Shown: positions 1 through 9,017, counted from the stretch's first letter. The stretch: DNA of 64,000 nt from Anabaena sp. PCC 7108 (GCF_000332135.1 NZ_KB235896.1:2677403-2741402), one strand, 5' to 3'. Notes: generated by a model from the letters alone, not told the origin. Made by a program: numbers and translations.

Positions 1-66
1 GATTGGGAGATGTTTGTAAATTCTCTCTATAAGACTTGGAATAACAACTGGGCTAATCCCAATTAA
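1..66 (+). CDS. C-terminal end of an unidentified protein (partial)
   Basis: Frame 1 is open from the first base and ends with TAA at 64-66, giving 21 residues that end in WNNNWANPN. Only the tail of the gene is inside the window. It ends 20-30 bases before the histidine kinase at 86/95, so the two may be co-transcribed. In this kind of setting the upstream partner of a sensor kinase is often a periplasmic binding protein, but nothing visible here proves that. Confidence 0.45.
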   Translation, partial: DWEMFVNSLYKTWNNNWANPN

Positions 67-85
67 AAACACCTGAACCAAGGAG

Positions 86-2176
86 ATGCTAAACTTGAAA
101 AAAAGCAAAATAGTCAACAAACTATTATTATGGTTTTTATTAATTGCCTTAGTACCTCTAACAAGTGTTACCTGTTTAGCATATTATATCGTCCAAAAAT
201 CTCAAGAGAAAGAAGTAAATAATAATCTTAGTTATATTGCTGAAGCTAAAGCTAAGAGATTAGATAATTATATCAATGAACGTAAAAATAATGCCGCAGC
301 TATTGCTCAAATACCAAGCATCGTTGATGCTATAGAAGCGTATCAAAAAACCTTTGAACAATCAGGAATTGACGCACTAGCATCTTGGCAGATAGATGAA
401 AAATATCGCCCATTTATAGCTAAATATTTAGAAATATTTGATTATTCTGACATAATTTTGATATCACAATCTGGTGATAATATTTTTTCCATAAAACGTG
501 GTCAATCATATGGTAAAAACTATTATGATCAGGATTTTAAGAATTCAGAACTAGCAAAAGTATTTGACCGCGCTAAAACATTGATGCAAGTAGAAGTTTC
601 TAATTTTGGATATTATGAAACTATCAATGAACCAGCTGCTTTTATTGCTGCTCCAGTGTTTAAAAACAATTTGATTATTGGTGTGGTAGTCTTACAATTG
701 AATAATCAAGAATTTAATAAAGTAGTAAACGATTACACCGGTTTGGGTAATACTGGCGAAACAATTGTCGGTTCAGTAGTAGGAAAACAAATAATCTTTA
801 CTTCTGCAACCAGACATGATCCAAATGCAGCTTTTCAAAGAACTGTTAAGATTAGTAAAAAGAAATTAAACCCACTAGATCAAGCAGTACATGGAATTAA
901 AGGTACAGGTATTACGATTGACTATCGCTACCAAGAAACTATTGCGGCTTGGAGGTACTTACCTTCTTTAAATAGTGGGTTGCTCGTGAAAATAGATACA
1001 TCAGAAGCCTTTGCAACTTTAATAACTCTAAGAAATATTGTGATTTTTTTAGGAATAATTACAATTGTTTTAGTTAATTTTGCCGCTTTTATAGTTGCCA
1101 AATCAATTTCTAAACCAGTTGTGGAACTCACTCAAATTGTTCACGAATTGGCACAAGGGAATCTACATAAAAAAGTACCAGTTCTCACCAATGACGAAAT
1201 TGGTCAATTGGCGCAATCATTTAATCGTATGACTGAAAAGCTAGAAGCATCTTTTAAAACTATTCAACAACGAGAACAAGAAGTAGCAACTGCTAAAGAA
1301 AAACTAGAAGTTGTTTTAGAGCAATTACAGCAGGAGGCACAACAACTCGCTTCTCAATTGGTGCAAAGTGAAAAGATGTCTAGTTTAGGTCAGTTAGTAG
1401 CAGGTGTAGCGCATGAAATTAATAACCCAGTTAACTTTATTTATGGTAATATTAATCCTGCTCATGAATACATTGCAGATTTATTGAGGCTGATACAGCT
1501 TTATCAAGTCTACTATCCCCAACCAGTCCCAGAAATTCAAGATGAAATAGAAGCAATTGATTTGAGTTTCTTAATTACAGATTTGCCTAAATTATTAAAT
1601 TCAATGAAAGTTGGTACTCAAAGAATTAAAGAAATTGTTATATCTCTGCGAAATTTTTCTCGCTTGGATGAAGCAGAGATGAAAACAGTAAATATTCATG
1701 ATGGTTTAGATAGTACGCTGATGATTTTGCAAAATCGGTTCAAAGCCACATCTAACCGTCCTGCAATTGAACTGATTAAAGAGTACGATAACTTACCTTT
1801 AGTAGAGTGCTACGCTGGACAACTCAACCAGGTATTTATGAATATTCTCGTGAATGCGGTTGATGCTTTAGAAGAGTCTATTTTCAATCCAGAATTTGCA
1901 TTGATTAACCCACAGATTCGCATTTATACTAAACTCACGGAGGATAAAAAAGTAATTATTCGCATAGCCGATAATGGAACTGGCATTCCTGAAAACGTAT
2001 ACAACCGAGTCTTTGACCCTTTTTTCACTACCAAACCAGTAGGTAAAGGTACAGGTTTAGGTTTATCTATTAGTTATCAAATTATTACTGAGAAACATCT
2101 AGGCAACTTGGAGTGTATTTCCTCTCCTGGAAAAGGTACAGAGTTTATAATTACAATTCCCTTACATCAATTCTGA
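86..2176 (+). CDS. Membrane sensor histidine kinase (dCache-HAMP-HisKA-HATPase)
   Basis: A 696-residue transmembrane kinase. TM1 lies at about residues 13-33, followed by a long periplasmic sensor region (about 35-310) of double-Cache type, TM2 at about 315-340, HAMP to about 392, and a short Gln/Glu-rich coiled coil. The HisKA H-box reads VAHEINNPVNF with the phospho-accepting His near residue 443. The HATPase has its N box in NILVNAVDALEE and G boxes DNGTGIPE and GKGTGLGLS. It should sense an extracytoplasmic ligand and phosphorylate a receiver. The start is ambiguous: AAGGAG at 80-85 directly abuts the ATG at 86, but stands 9 bases from an in-frame TTG at 95, which is the better-spaced start. 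No cognate receiver is encoded on the same strand nearby. Confidence 0.9.
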   Translation: MLNLKKSKIVNKLLLWFLLIALVPLTSVTCLAYYIVQKSQEKEVNNNLSYIAEAKAKRLDNYINERKNNAAAIAQIPSIVDAIEAYQKTFEQSGIDALASWQIDEKYRPFIAKYLEIFDYSDIILISQSGDNIFSIKRGQSYGKNYYDQDFKNSELAKVFDRAKTLMQVEVSNFGYYETINEPAAFIAAPVFKNNLIIGVVVLQLNNQEFNKVVNDYTGLGNTGETIVGSVVGKQIIFTSATRHDPNAAFQRTVKISKKKLNPLDQAVHGIKGTGITIDYRYQETIAAWRYLPSLNSGLLVKIDTSEAFATLITLRNIVIFLGIITIVLVNFAAFIVAKSISKPVVELTQIVHELAQGNLHKKVPVLTNDEIGQLAQSFNRMTEKLEASFKTIQQREQEVATAKEKLEVVLEQLQQEAQQLASQLVQSEKMSSLGQLVAGVAHEINNPVNFIYGNINPAHEYIADLLRLIQLYQVYYPQPVPEIQDEIEAIDLSFLITDLPKLLNSMKVGTQRIKEIVISLRNFSRLDEAEMKTVNIHDGLDSTLMILQNRFKATSNRPAIELIKEYDNLPLVECYAGQLNQVFMNILVNAVDALEESIFNPEFALINPQIRIYTKLTEDKKVIIRIADNGTGIPENVYNRVFDPFFTTKPVGKGTGLGLSISYQIITEKHLGNLECISSPGKGTEFIITIPLHQF

Positions 2177-2196
2177 GTCTTTATGTAAAGAAAATT

Positions 2197-2291
2197 GGCG
2201 TTGCATAATTGCGGGATGATTTGAGAATCTGCATCAATATATAATCACCGCGTCTCCGTGTCCCCGCGTCAGCCTCAATCATCCCCTTATT
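2197..2291. mobile_element. MITE-like repeat, copy 1 (right end lost)
   Basis: About 95 bases almost identical to the intact 105-base element at 16440-16544. The left terminal repeat GGCGTTGCATAATTGCGGG is present. The right end stops after ...CCCCTTATT, so the last GCAACGCC of the intact copy is missing. Two bases later the 67-base repeat 2294-2360 begins, so a second insertion or deletion probably removed the right end. Confidence 0.75.
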
Positions 2292-2293
2292 CC

Positions 2294-2360
2294 AATACTG
2301 TTCGGTTAAGGAAAAAGAGGGGGTAGGATCAAGAGAAAATAGTTCGCGTAACTATTGCGA
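2294..2360. repeat. 67-base dispersed repeat, copy 1; replaces the 3' end of parE
   Basis: Bases 2294-2360 are identical to 14704-14770. The copy contains a near-palindrome (AATAGTT-CGCG-TAACTATT) at its inner edge. In copy 2 it follows directly on a decayed ORF, which suggests it is an insertion-sequence terminus. Here it supplies the last residues and the stop codon of the ParE-like toxin, truncating it. Confidence 0.8.
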
Positions 2361-2515
2361 TAACTACGCCCGATTTTAGGAAACCTCGCTATATTGCGAC
2401 ACTTATTATTAAAGTCCTGAACAAACCTTTCCCCCGCATCAATATTACGTTGGAGAAAATAATCTAAAATATCTTCTAAATCCTTAGTTGCCTCTACAGA
2501 TAAAACATATTCCAT
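2306..2515 (-). pseudogene. parE: ParE/RelE-type toxin, C-terminally truncated
   Basis: 69 residues that start like a ParE-family toxin (VEATKDLEDILDYFLQ ... RFVQDFNNKC ... FPKIGRSY). Family members usually run to about 95-100 residues and end in a conserved beta-strand core. Here the reading frame passes into the 67-base dispersed repeat at about residue 53 and ends in the repeat-encoded tail LLILPPLFP, so the catalytic C-terminal half is missing. It overlaps the stop codon of the antitoxin gene by one base (TAATG), the usual parDE arrangement. It is probably inactive as a toxin. Confidence 0.75.
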
Positions 2516-2781
2516 TATTTTTGATTCTCACGCGCCTGTCTAATTTTTTCATGTAATCTGGCCATAACAACATCACCATCAATCACCTCACCTTGTTCAA
2601 CTTGGGCAAGACCTACAGCCAGCTTTTCGCGTGTTTCCTGTTCCCATTCCTGATATCCCTTCTCCCACTCCGATAATAATTTAAGTGCTTTAGTTATCAC
2701 TTCATCAGCATTAGTGTAGTGACCTGTAGCAATATAAGCCTGTATCAATTCCTGAGTTTCTGGTTTAACTTGAATATTCAT
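2515..2781 (-). CDS. parD: ParD-type antitoxin
   Basis: 88 residues. The N-terminal half (IQVKPETQELIQAYIATGHY, then TNADEVITKALKLL) has the ribbon-helix-helix/ParD pattern, and the charged C-terminal half would wrap the toxin. It is transcribed first and overlaps the toxin start by one base, giving translational coupling. The antitoxin looks intact although its toxin is truncated, so it may survive as a repressor of its own promoter or by cross-neutralising a related toxin elsewhere. ParD assignment is from sequence pattern and operon shape. Confidence 0.75.
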   Translation of the reverse strand: MNIQVKPETQELIQAYIATGHYTNADEVITKALKLLSEWEKGYQEWEQETREKLAVGLAQVEQGEVIDGDVVMARLHEKIRQARENQK

Positions 2782-2891
2782 GATGTATTTTCCAGTTAAT
2801 TAATAGCCATCCAAAAATGCTAACAATTATGGCTCACGCTGCAATATCACATTTTCGCCTGTACCTGTTCTAACAATAAAATAAATCTAAT

Positions 2892-3311
2892 TTAAAAACC
2901 AATAACAGAAACTGCCTTGCGTCGCTGCTCCGGGGATACCTCCAAATATCGTTGTAAAGTCCCCAAATCATTATGTCCACTAATTTCTTGAATATGCCGC
3001 AGAGGTATGCCCGCACTAGACATTTGATTTAATGCAGTCCTCCTAAAAGAATGAGTTGAAACTCCTTCCAGTCCAACTCGTTTAGCAGCTTCGCGGAGAA
3101 TCTTATCAGCGCCATATCGCGTTAACCTTTCAGTCACACCACGCTTACCGGGGAACATAGGACCAGGCTTAGGGGTGTATGCGTCTAAAAATTCTGCCAA
3201 ACCATTTTGGATATCAACCACGCGAGTTTTCAACTTCCCTTTAGTGGTAGACTTACGGAAGGTAAGAGTACCGCTTTTGATATCAGTCGTCTGAAGTCCA
3301 GTTTTCGTTGA
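2892..3311 (-). pseudogene. Tyrosine recombinase (phage-type integrase), C-terminal fragment
   Basis: The open frame runs from a TAG at 3312-3314 down to 2892. It holds only the end of a tyrosine-recombinase catalytic domain: HSFRRTALNQ (the HxxR box), then ISGHNDLGTLQRYLEV with the late His and the nucleophile Tyr. The first catalytic Arg box and the core-binding domain are absent. An ATG at 3231-3233 gives a 113-residue ORF, but the recognisable frame extends further upstream. It resembles the intact recombinase at 61377-61940 in its C-terminal boxes and is probably the relic of an integrated element that also brought the neighbouring parDE module. Confidence 0.75.
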
Positions 3312-3529
3312 CTACATGGGCGGAAGGGTTGCGATATCGTGCTGGCGGACAACAGATAAAGCTGCTTTTTTCTTCAACTTATCATTCAGCCAACGCAAAA
3401 ATCAGGCTTTTGGGCTTTTTCATAATCTTTGCTTATAATAGTAACTTTGTTTTAATTCTATACTTTTTTCTACACCCCAGTCCATACCGTTGCCCATGAT
3501 AATAGTCTCGAATTGATTTGGACTGAATT

Positions 3530-3727
3530 GAAAATTTTTACGGTTCTAGGGCATCCGCCGAGGTACGTGCAAATCTCACTTTGGAACATTGTTTTCTAGG
3601 TGACCTACTTAAACCCTGGTACGCAGCCGCTAGTAGATGTATTCAGCAGGCACAGTTATGGCAAGCGTGACAAGAAAAAGCACCAGATGGAGGATTATTA
3701 GCCGCACTGGGTTTATTGTGCAAATAG
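3530..3727 (+). pseudogene. Decayed gene 3' end, product not recognised
   Basis: One plus-strand frame reads as protein-like sequence (e.g. ASAEVRANLTLEHCFLGDLL, KPWYAAASRC), then an in-frame TGA at 3668-3670, then APDGGLLAALGLLCK and TAG at 3725-3727. Protein-like composition on both sides of a stop suggests a dead gene. I do not recognise the family. The rest of the 3312-3728 spacer shows no gene. Confidence 0.35.
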
Positions 3728-3728
3728 T

Positions 3729-5435
3729 TCATGTCTCTGTTGCTATCCCTAACACTTGCCCAACAGCAGTTGTTAAAGCCTCTGGTTCTACTGGTTTGGA
3801 TATATGCATTTGAAACCCCGCCACCAAAGCCTGTTGTTGCTCAAATTCTTCAGTATATGCACTCAAGGCGATCGCTGGAATTTGTCCCCCTTGTTCAGGT
3901 GGCCAGGTTCTAATTTCTCTGACCAGTTCATAGCCATCCATCTGTGGCATCCCAATATCACTAATCAAAACATTGGGTTTTAACTGTGGTATTGCTTGCA
4001 GTCCGCTTAACCCATCGGATACTGCTGTAACTTCTGCTCCGCACTGTTTCAGTACAAAGGCAAGCAAGTCTAGTGAATCAGTATCATCATCTACAACCAA
4101 TATTTTAATGCCACTCAAGTTAAAAGATACATTAGTCGGCTTGCTCTGGCAAGTGTCAGCAAAGTTGCCATCAGCAGCCAATAGCGGTAGTCTGACAGTA
4201 AAGGTTGCACCGTGGCCAAGACCAGAACTTTCTGCTTGAACAGTGCCGTTGTGTAATTCAACTAAGTTACGAACAATTGCCAGTCCCAACCCTAACCCGT
4301 TAAATTTTCTGGTAATCGTGCTATCCTCTTGTCTAAAATATTCAAATATTCGTGGCAAAAATTCTGGACTAATACCTTTACCTGTATCGCTAACTGTGAT
4401 TTGAGCATAAGCAGGATAATGGGTAGAAGAAATTGAATTCTGCTCTGTTGATGGTTGTTCAGTTTCTATGACTTTTGACAGTTTAACTATCACTCTCCCT
4501 CTATCCGGCGTAAACTTAATAGCATTGGACAAGAGATGGTAAATTAGCTGCTGTAAACGAGTTGAATCACCGCTAACTTGCCCTACATTGGGGTCAATAT
4601 CAGTAATTAGCTGAATTGACTTCATTGCAGCAGACTGGCTGACTTTTTCTATAGCAGTAGAGATGACAGAACTCAAATTTACTGGACAAATATTCAGCCT
4701 AATTTTCCTGTGGAGAATGCGGGAGAAATCTAGCAAATCTTCAATCAATTTCACTTGAGCTTGTGTATTGCGCTCAATAATTTTTAATGCTTCTGTTGTC
4801 TGTTTTGCATTTAACTTTCCGCTCATCAGCAGTTTAGTCCACCCCAAAATCGGACTAAGTGGAGTACGAAGCTCGTGAGAAATAATGGCGAGAAAATCAT
4901 CTCTGAGGCGGTTAACTCTCTCTGCTTCTGCCCTTGCAACTTGTTCTCGTTGCCGCAAAAGTTGTTTTTCCACTTCCGCTTGCTTGCGGTCAGTAATGTC
5001 TTCAGCTATACCTAATACTCGATAAAGTTCTCCAGATTGGTCTTTAATTGGAAATTTCCGATCTCGTATCCACCGCATCTCGCCATCGGGATGAATAATT
5101 CGATACTCTTGGTCATAACCACCTATATGCGCTTGCTCACAGAAGATAGTTCGCACCTGCTCACGGTCTTCTGTATGAATTGCTTCTAGCCAATCATAAA
5201 AATTGGCATATAACAGAGAACAGGAGCGTCCCCAAATGCGTTCATAAGTAGGACTAACGTAAATGAGTTGATTATTCGTGATATCTGACATCCAAAATAC
5301 TGCATCAGTAATGTTCTCTGCAAATTGACTCAACATATCACTAGCACGACAAGTATCAGTCTTACCATCAGCGTTTGTTATCAGCTTCTCCTCTAATACT
5401 TCTACTTTTGAAGCATGACTACATCCCATTGACAT
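3729..5435 (-). CDS. PAS-containing hybrid histidine kinase with C-terminal receiver
   Basis: About 568 residues from the ATG at 5435 (a GTG at 5453 is the longest frame start). In order it has a PAS/PAC domain (about 40-155, ending GIAEDITDRKQAE), a short coiled coil, HisKA with ISHELRTPLSPILGW as H-box, a HATPase with DTGKGI and GLGLGLAIV, and a receiver (about 450-568) with acidic pocket VDDDTDS, phospho-acceptor in LISDIGMPQMDG and the conserved Lys in ISKPVEPE. No transmembrane segment is visible, so it is probably a soluble sensor. Its 5' end overlaps a truncated receiver ORF (5402-5722) in another frame, which suggests a rearrangement at the N-terminus. Confidence 0.88.
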   Translation of the reverse strand: MSMGCSHASKVEVLEEKLITNADGKTDTCRASDMLSQFAENITDAVFWMSDITNNQLIYVSPTYERIWGRSCSLLYANFYDWLEAIHTEDREQVRTIFCEQAHIGGYDQEYRIIHPDGEMRWIRDRKFPIKDQSGELYRVLGIAEDITDRKQAEVEKQLLRQREQVARAEAERVNRLRDDFLAIISHELRTPLSPILGWTKLLMSGKLNAKQTTEALKIIERNTQAQVKLIEDLLDFSRILHRKIRLNICPVNLSSVISTAIEKVSQSAAMKSIQLITDIDPNVGQVSGDSTRLQQLIYHLLSNAIKFTPDRGRVIVKLSKVIETEQPSTEQNSISSTHYPAYAQITVSDTGKGISPEFLPRIFEYFRQEDSTITRKFNGLGLGLAIVRNLVELHNGTVQAESSGLGHGATFTVRLPLLAADGNFADTCQSKPTNVSFNLSGIKILVVDDDTDSLDLLAFVLKQCGAEVTAVSDGLSGLQAIPQLKPNVLISDIGMPQMDGYELVREIRTWPPEQGGQIPAIALSAYTEEFEQQQALVAGFQMHISKPVEPEALTTAVGQVLGIATET

Positions 5436-5722
5436 ATATCTTCTAAAACACACCGTATCAAGATTAAGGTATCAGCGTTATCATCAATCACTAAAATTCT
5501 TTTCTTAACATCTTTATTAAGAACACAAGATTGTAACTGACTTTCCATTGACTTTTTAACCTCAGATATTTTAACTGTAAACAAAAGTTTTAAAGATTTT
5601 TTGAAGATGATAATTTTTTCCTTCTCGATTATCTTTTCAGCATTAAGGCTATACATAGAGCAGTATGCAGTTGAATCAGGTACAAAATTGTCCGGGAAGT
5701 CCATACCATAAAAGACTTTCAA
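5402..5722 (-). pseudogene. Truncated receiver-domain ORF (REC stub)
   Basis: The ORF's last 35 or so residues are a clean start of a receiver domain: KKRILVIDDNADT with the acidic pair, then the first helix, then WDVVMLQK and a TAG. The phospho-acceptor Asp, Thr/Ser and Lys regions are missing. The likely start is the internal ATG of MESQLQSCVL; the more N-terminal 55 residues look unlike a receiver. A normal receiver would continue for about 85 more residues, so this is the 5' stub of a deleted response-regulator gene whose remaining space is taken by the hybrid kinase. It cannot be phosphorylated. Confidence 0.6.
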
Positions 5723-5750
5723 CTCCGTTTCCTGTTTCCTGCTTAGAGCA

Positions 5751-6128
5751 TTATTTCCATTGCAGAAGCTCTGTTATTTGTTCCACCAATTTCAAAGGAT
5801 CAAATGGTTTGCTAATTACCCCTTTCACCCCTAAGTTATGAAAAAGTTTTAAGTCGGAATTTTGTACTTTAGCAGTCATCAAAATTACTGGAATTTCTTG
5901 AGTATTGGGTTCACTTTTTAAATAATTAAATAAAGTTAAACCATCCATATCCGGCATCATTACATCTAAAATTATGGCATCTGGTTTTTCAGTTTGAGCT
6001 AAAGTTATACCTTCATGGGGACTCTGAGTAGTTAATGTTTCCCAAGTTCCAAATTCTTCTAGGCAAGTTGAAATTATAAAACTAATGTCATATTCATCTT
6101 CTATGACTAAAATACGTTTTTTGTTCAT
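5751..6128 (-). CDS. CheY-like single-domain response regulator
   Basis: 125 residues, all receiver: RILVIEDEYD (acidic pocket), LDVMMPDMDG with the phospho-acceptor Asp, LMTAKVQ (the Thr), and ISKPFDP with the conserved Lys. There is no output domain. It lies upstream of the REC stub and hybrid kinase on the same strand, so it may shuttle phosphate to or from that kinase. It is similar in plan to the receiver at 8637-9011. Confidence 0.9.
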   Translation of the reverse strand: MNKKRILVIEDEYDISFIISTCLEEFGTWETLTTQSPHEGITLAQTEKPDAIILDVMMPDMDGLTLFNYLKSEPNTQEIPVILMTAKVQNSDLKLFHNLGVKGVISKPFDPLKLVEQITELLQWK

Positions 6129-6319
6129 TTGTATATCCTCTGTTGATAATTTTGTGTCAACTTCAAGTACCGATTTAAAAAAGACAACAAAGTATTCTAT
6201 TCTCTTGAATATGAAAAGAAAAATTAAAGATTTTATGAAGATTGCAAAAATGATAAAAAACTTAACCTTTTTACTATTCTCCGTATAGACAGATATTTTA
6301 GTTACTGAATTTTAGATAA

Positions 6320-6443
6320 GGGACTTCCAGGAAATAAATTATCCAATCTTGTGGGATGGGCTTCTAGCCCGTCCGGGTTTAAGGGCAGGCTTTTCGTCCT
6401 ACCCCACAAGAATTAATTGAATATTTTTTTATTTGGAAGTCCC
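6320..6443. mobile_element. MITE with TAA target duplication
   Basis: About 124 bases bounded by the inverted repeats GGGACTTCC... and ...GGAAGTCCC, each continuing into an A/T-rich arm. TAA occurs immediately outside both ends (6317-6319 and 6444-6446), as expected for a 3-base target duplication. The interior is GC-rich and self-complementary (CTTGTGGGATGGGC ... CCTACCCCACAAG). There is no coding capacity, so it would need a transposase elsewhere. The flanking spacer 6129-6713 otherwise holds nothing I can support. Confidence 0.7.
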
Positions 6444-6713
6444 TAACACTGATAAATAGCAAAATTTTCATAATTCGCTATAGAATCTCTATTTTTGAAC
6501 CTAAAAGCCAAGTTTTTAGTTGATTAATCCTTAATCAATGCACTTCCTGTTTACTTAGATAAAATATCAACCCAAATCCAATAAAACAGACCAAAGAATA
6601 TTGTCTAATATAGACTTATTCATCTTCTTAAACATTAATCGTTTTGCTATTGAACAGAGAATACACATTTCTCCTAAATTTTCTCAAAAATAACCCATAT
6701 AACCACAAAAGTT

Positions 6714-8579
6714 ATGAAAATATTATTAGTAGAAGATGACAGCATCACCCGTGAAACAATAGCTAACTTTCTCACTGCTCATGAATACCAAGTTAGTTTA
6801 GCTACTGATGGAGAAATGGCGTTAGAATTGCAAGAACAGTGTGAGTATGACTTAATAATATTAGATATTCTCCTGCCTAAATTAGACGGCATTAGTATAT
6901 GTAAACAATGGCGACATCAAGGCTGTCAGACTCCTATTTTGCTAATTACTGTTAAAAATCAAGTTACAGAAAGAATTATTGGACTAGAAGCAGGAGCAGA
7001 TGATTACGTTACTAAACCTTTTGATTTAGAAGAATTACTAGCAAGAATTCATGCTTTACTACGCCGCAGTAAATCTTTTATTCCCCAGGAAATAAATTGG
7101 GACGGTATTCACTTTGATTCAGCTAGTGGAAGAGTATATTCTGGTAATCAATCTATACATCTGACACCCAAAGAATACTGTTTATTAGAATTATTTCTAC
7201 TTAACCCCAAACGAATATTTAGCCGTCAAGCCATTTTAGATAGACTTTGGGATTTTGCCGAAATTCCCGGTGAAGGGACTGTAAGCACCCATATTAAGAG
7301 TTTGCGCCAAAAATTAAAAGCAGTGGGAGCAGAAGATCCAATTGAAACTGTATATGGTCTGGGATATCGCTTAAAAACTCTCAGTGATTCTGATCAATTC
7401 TCACCTTCTACCCAGTTAAATACTGCGAGTGTACAAACAAATACTCAAGAGAACGCCCAAATCATTACATCAAGAGTATGGGCTAAATTTCAAAATCATT
7501 ACGTAGAGGAAACAAATAAATTATCACAAATTACAACTACTTTATCAACAGCACAACCAGATATAGGACTACAAAATCAAGCTGAACAAATGGCTCATAA
7601 ATTAGCTGGAACTTTGGGAAGTTTGGGTTTTATCAACATATCCGAACAAGCAAAACAATTAGATACATTATTGCAACAGCAAGTTTTGAATCCTGATGAC
7701 ATCCAGCAAGCGATCGCACTCAGCAAAGCTATACAACAAGCAGTTAGCAAAGTTTCAACTGTTCTAGAACCAAAAACACAAGCGAATACTGAATTTATAG
7801 CCTATTCACCATTATTGTTAATTGTAGACGAGGATCTGATGTTGGCGGAGCAAATTCGGATTCAGGTAATGAGTACCACTAGACAGGCTAACATGAATAC
7901 ATGGAAATGGCGGGTCGAAATTGCCACAGATATAAACGTAGCCCGGAAAATGATTACTCAAACCCCACCTGATCTAATTTTATTAGATTTAAACATTTCT
8001 GGTAGGGGTGAAGATGGTCGAACTCTCATGCAAGAATTATCAACTCATACACCAAAAATTCCCGTAGTTGCTTTTACAGCCAAAGATACTCTCACAGATA
8101 GAGTAGATTTTACTCGTTGGGGTGGATGTTTCTTTGTGAATAAAAACTTACCTATATCAACAGTATTACAAGCTGTAAATACTCTAATTCAACCACTATT
8201 CCAAAATCACAAATATCGGGTTTTAATTTTAGATAATAACCACAAATTTTTTCACCAACTGTCTAATCTATTAACCAGCTATAAAATTGAAGTATTCATC
8301 TGTACTGATACTCAAAATTTTCTGCAATTATTAAATCGCAATCAGCCAAATTTAGTAATTTTAAATCAACAAATGCCTGGATTTAGTGGCATAGATTTGT
8401 GCCGAGTTGTACGAACAGACCCTCAATGGCATAATCTACCAGTGATATTTATCTCAACTAATAGTAAACCTGAGATAATTTCTCAAGCTTATGCCGCAGG
8501 TGCAGATGATTATTTTAGTAAATCCATGAATAAGAACGAAATAGCTATAAGAATTTGGCAACGACTACAAAAATGTTAA
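6714..8579 (+). CDS. OmpR-family response regulator with Hpt and two extra receiver domains
   Basis: 621 residues. Receiver 1 (1-118) has acidic pocket EDD at 7-9, phospho-acceptor D51 (ILDILLPKLDG) and Lys in VTKPFD. The winged-helix DNA-binding domain (about 125-222) ends YGLGYRLKT. An Hpt-like helical region follows, with MAHKLAGTLGSLGF carrying the candidate phospho-His. Receiver 2 (about 370-490) keeps an Asp in LILLDLNISG. Receiver 3 (about 500-620) reads VILNQQMPG, Asn in place of the phospho-acceptor Asp. The protein could integrate phosphorelay input through its Hpt and receivers and control transcription directly. It stands alone on the plus strand between two minus-strand signalling clusters. 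Confidence 0.9.
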   Translation: MKILLVEDDSITRETIANFLTAHEYQVSLATDGEMALELQEQCEYDLIILDILLPKLDGISICKQWRHQGCQTPILLITVKNQVTERIIGLEAGADDYVTKPFDLEELLARIHALLRRSKSFIPQEINWDGIHFDSASGRVYSGNQSIHLTPKEYCLLELFLLNPKRIFSRQAILDRLWDFAEIPGEGTVSTHIKSLRQKLKAVGAEDPIETVYGLGYRLKTLSDSDQFSPSTQLNTASVQTNTQENAQIITSRVWAKFQNHYVEETNKLSQITTTLSTAQPDIGLQNQAEQMAHKLAGTLGSLGFINISEQAKQLDTLLQQQVLNPDDIQQAIALSKAIQQAVSKVSTVLEPKTQANTEFIAYSPLLLIVDEDLMLAEQIRIQVMSTTRQANMNTWKWRVEIATDINVARKMITQTPPDLILLDLNISGRGEDGRTLMQELSTHTPKIPVVAFTAKDTLTDRVDFTRWGGCFFVNKNLPISTVLQAVNTLIQPLFQNHKYRVLILDNNHKFFHQLSNLLTSYKIEVFICTDTQNFLQLLNRNQPNLVILNQQMPGFSGIDLCRVVRTDPQWHNLPVIFISTNSKPEIISQAYAAGADDYFSKSMNKNEIAIRIWQRLQKC

Positions 8580-8636
8580 TTGTAAGGTAAGAATTCAGGA
8601 GTCATTTTAAGACAAATTATTAATTTTTAGTCAAAT

Positions 8637-9011
8637 TTACCAACCGAATAAGTCAGCTAATAAATTAATAAGATTCATAGGGTTAAAGGGTTTAGTTAAC
8701 AAACCTACAACCCGTAATTGAGAAAGTTGCTTTTTGTCTTCAGGCTGCACTTTCGCAGTCAGAAATGCGACCGGAATATCTTGAGTAAGAGGATTTGCTT
8801 GCAATTTTTTTAGTACCTCAACGCCACTCATGTGTGGCATGGAAACATCTAATAAGATACCATCTGGTTTTTCAACTTCAGCTAAAAGCAATCCTTCTTC
8901 ACCTGAACTAGCTAATAAAACTTTCCATCCGGCAATATCTTCTAAGCACCCCTGAATTACAGCTTGAATTGCCTTTTCATCATCAATAACCAGCACCCGT
9001 TTTGTAGACAT
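8637..9011 (-). CDS. CheY-like single-domain response regulator
   Basis: 124 residues, receiver only: RVLVIDDEKAI, phospho-acceptor in LLDVSMPHMSG, FLTAKVQ, and LTKPFNP with the conserved Lys. It starts 6 bases after the stop of the histidine kinase (9018), so the two share a transcript and probably a phosphotransfer. It is the last gene of the kaiC-kaiB-kaiB-kinase cluster. There is no DNA-binding domain, so output must be by protein contact. Confidence 0.9.
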   Translation of the reverse strand: MSTKRVLVIDDEKAIQAVIQGCLEDIAGWKVLLASSGEEGLLLAEVEKPDGILLDVSMPHMSGVEVLKKLQANPLTQDIPVAFLTAKVQPEDKKQLSQLRVVGLLTKPFNPMNLINLLADLFGW

Positions 9012-9017
9012 AACTTC

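Noticed and set aside
928-1131. Antisense ORF inside the first kinase
   Set aside because: Shadow of the kinase transmembrane/HAMP region; no ribosome site.
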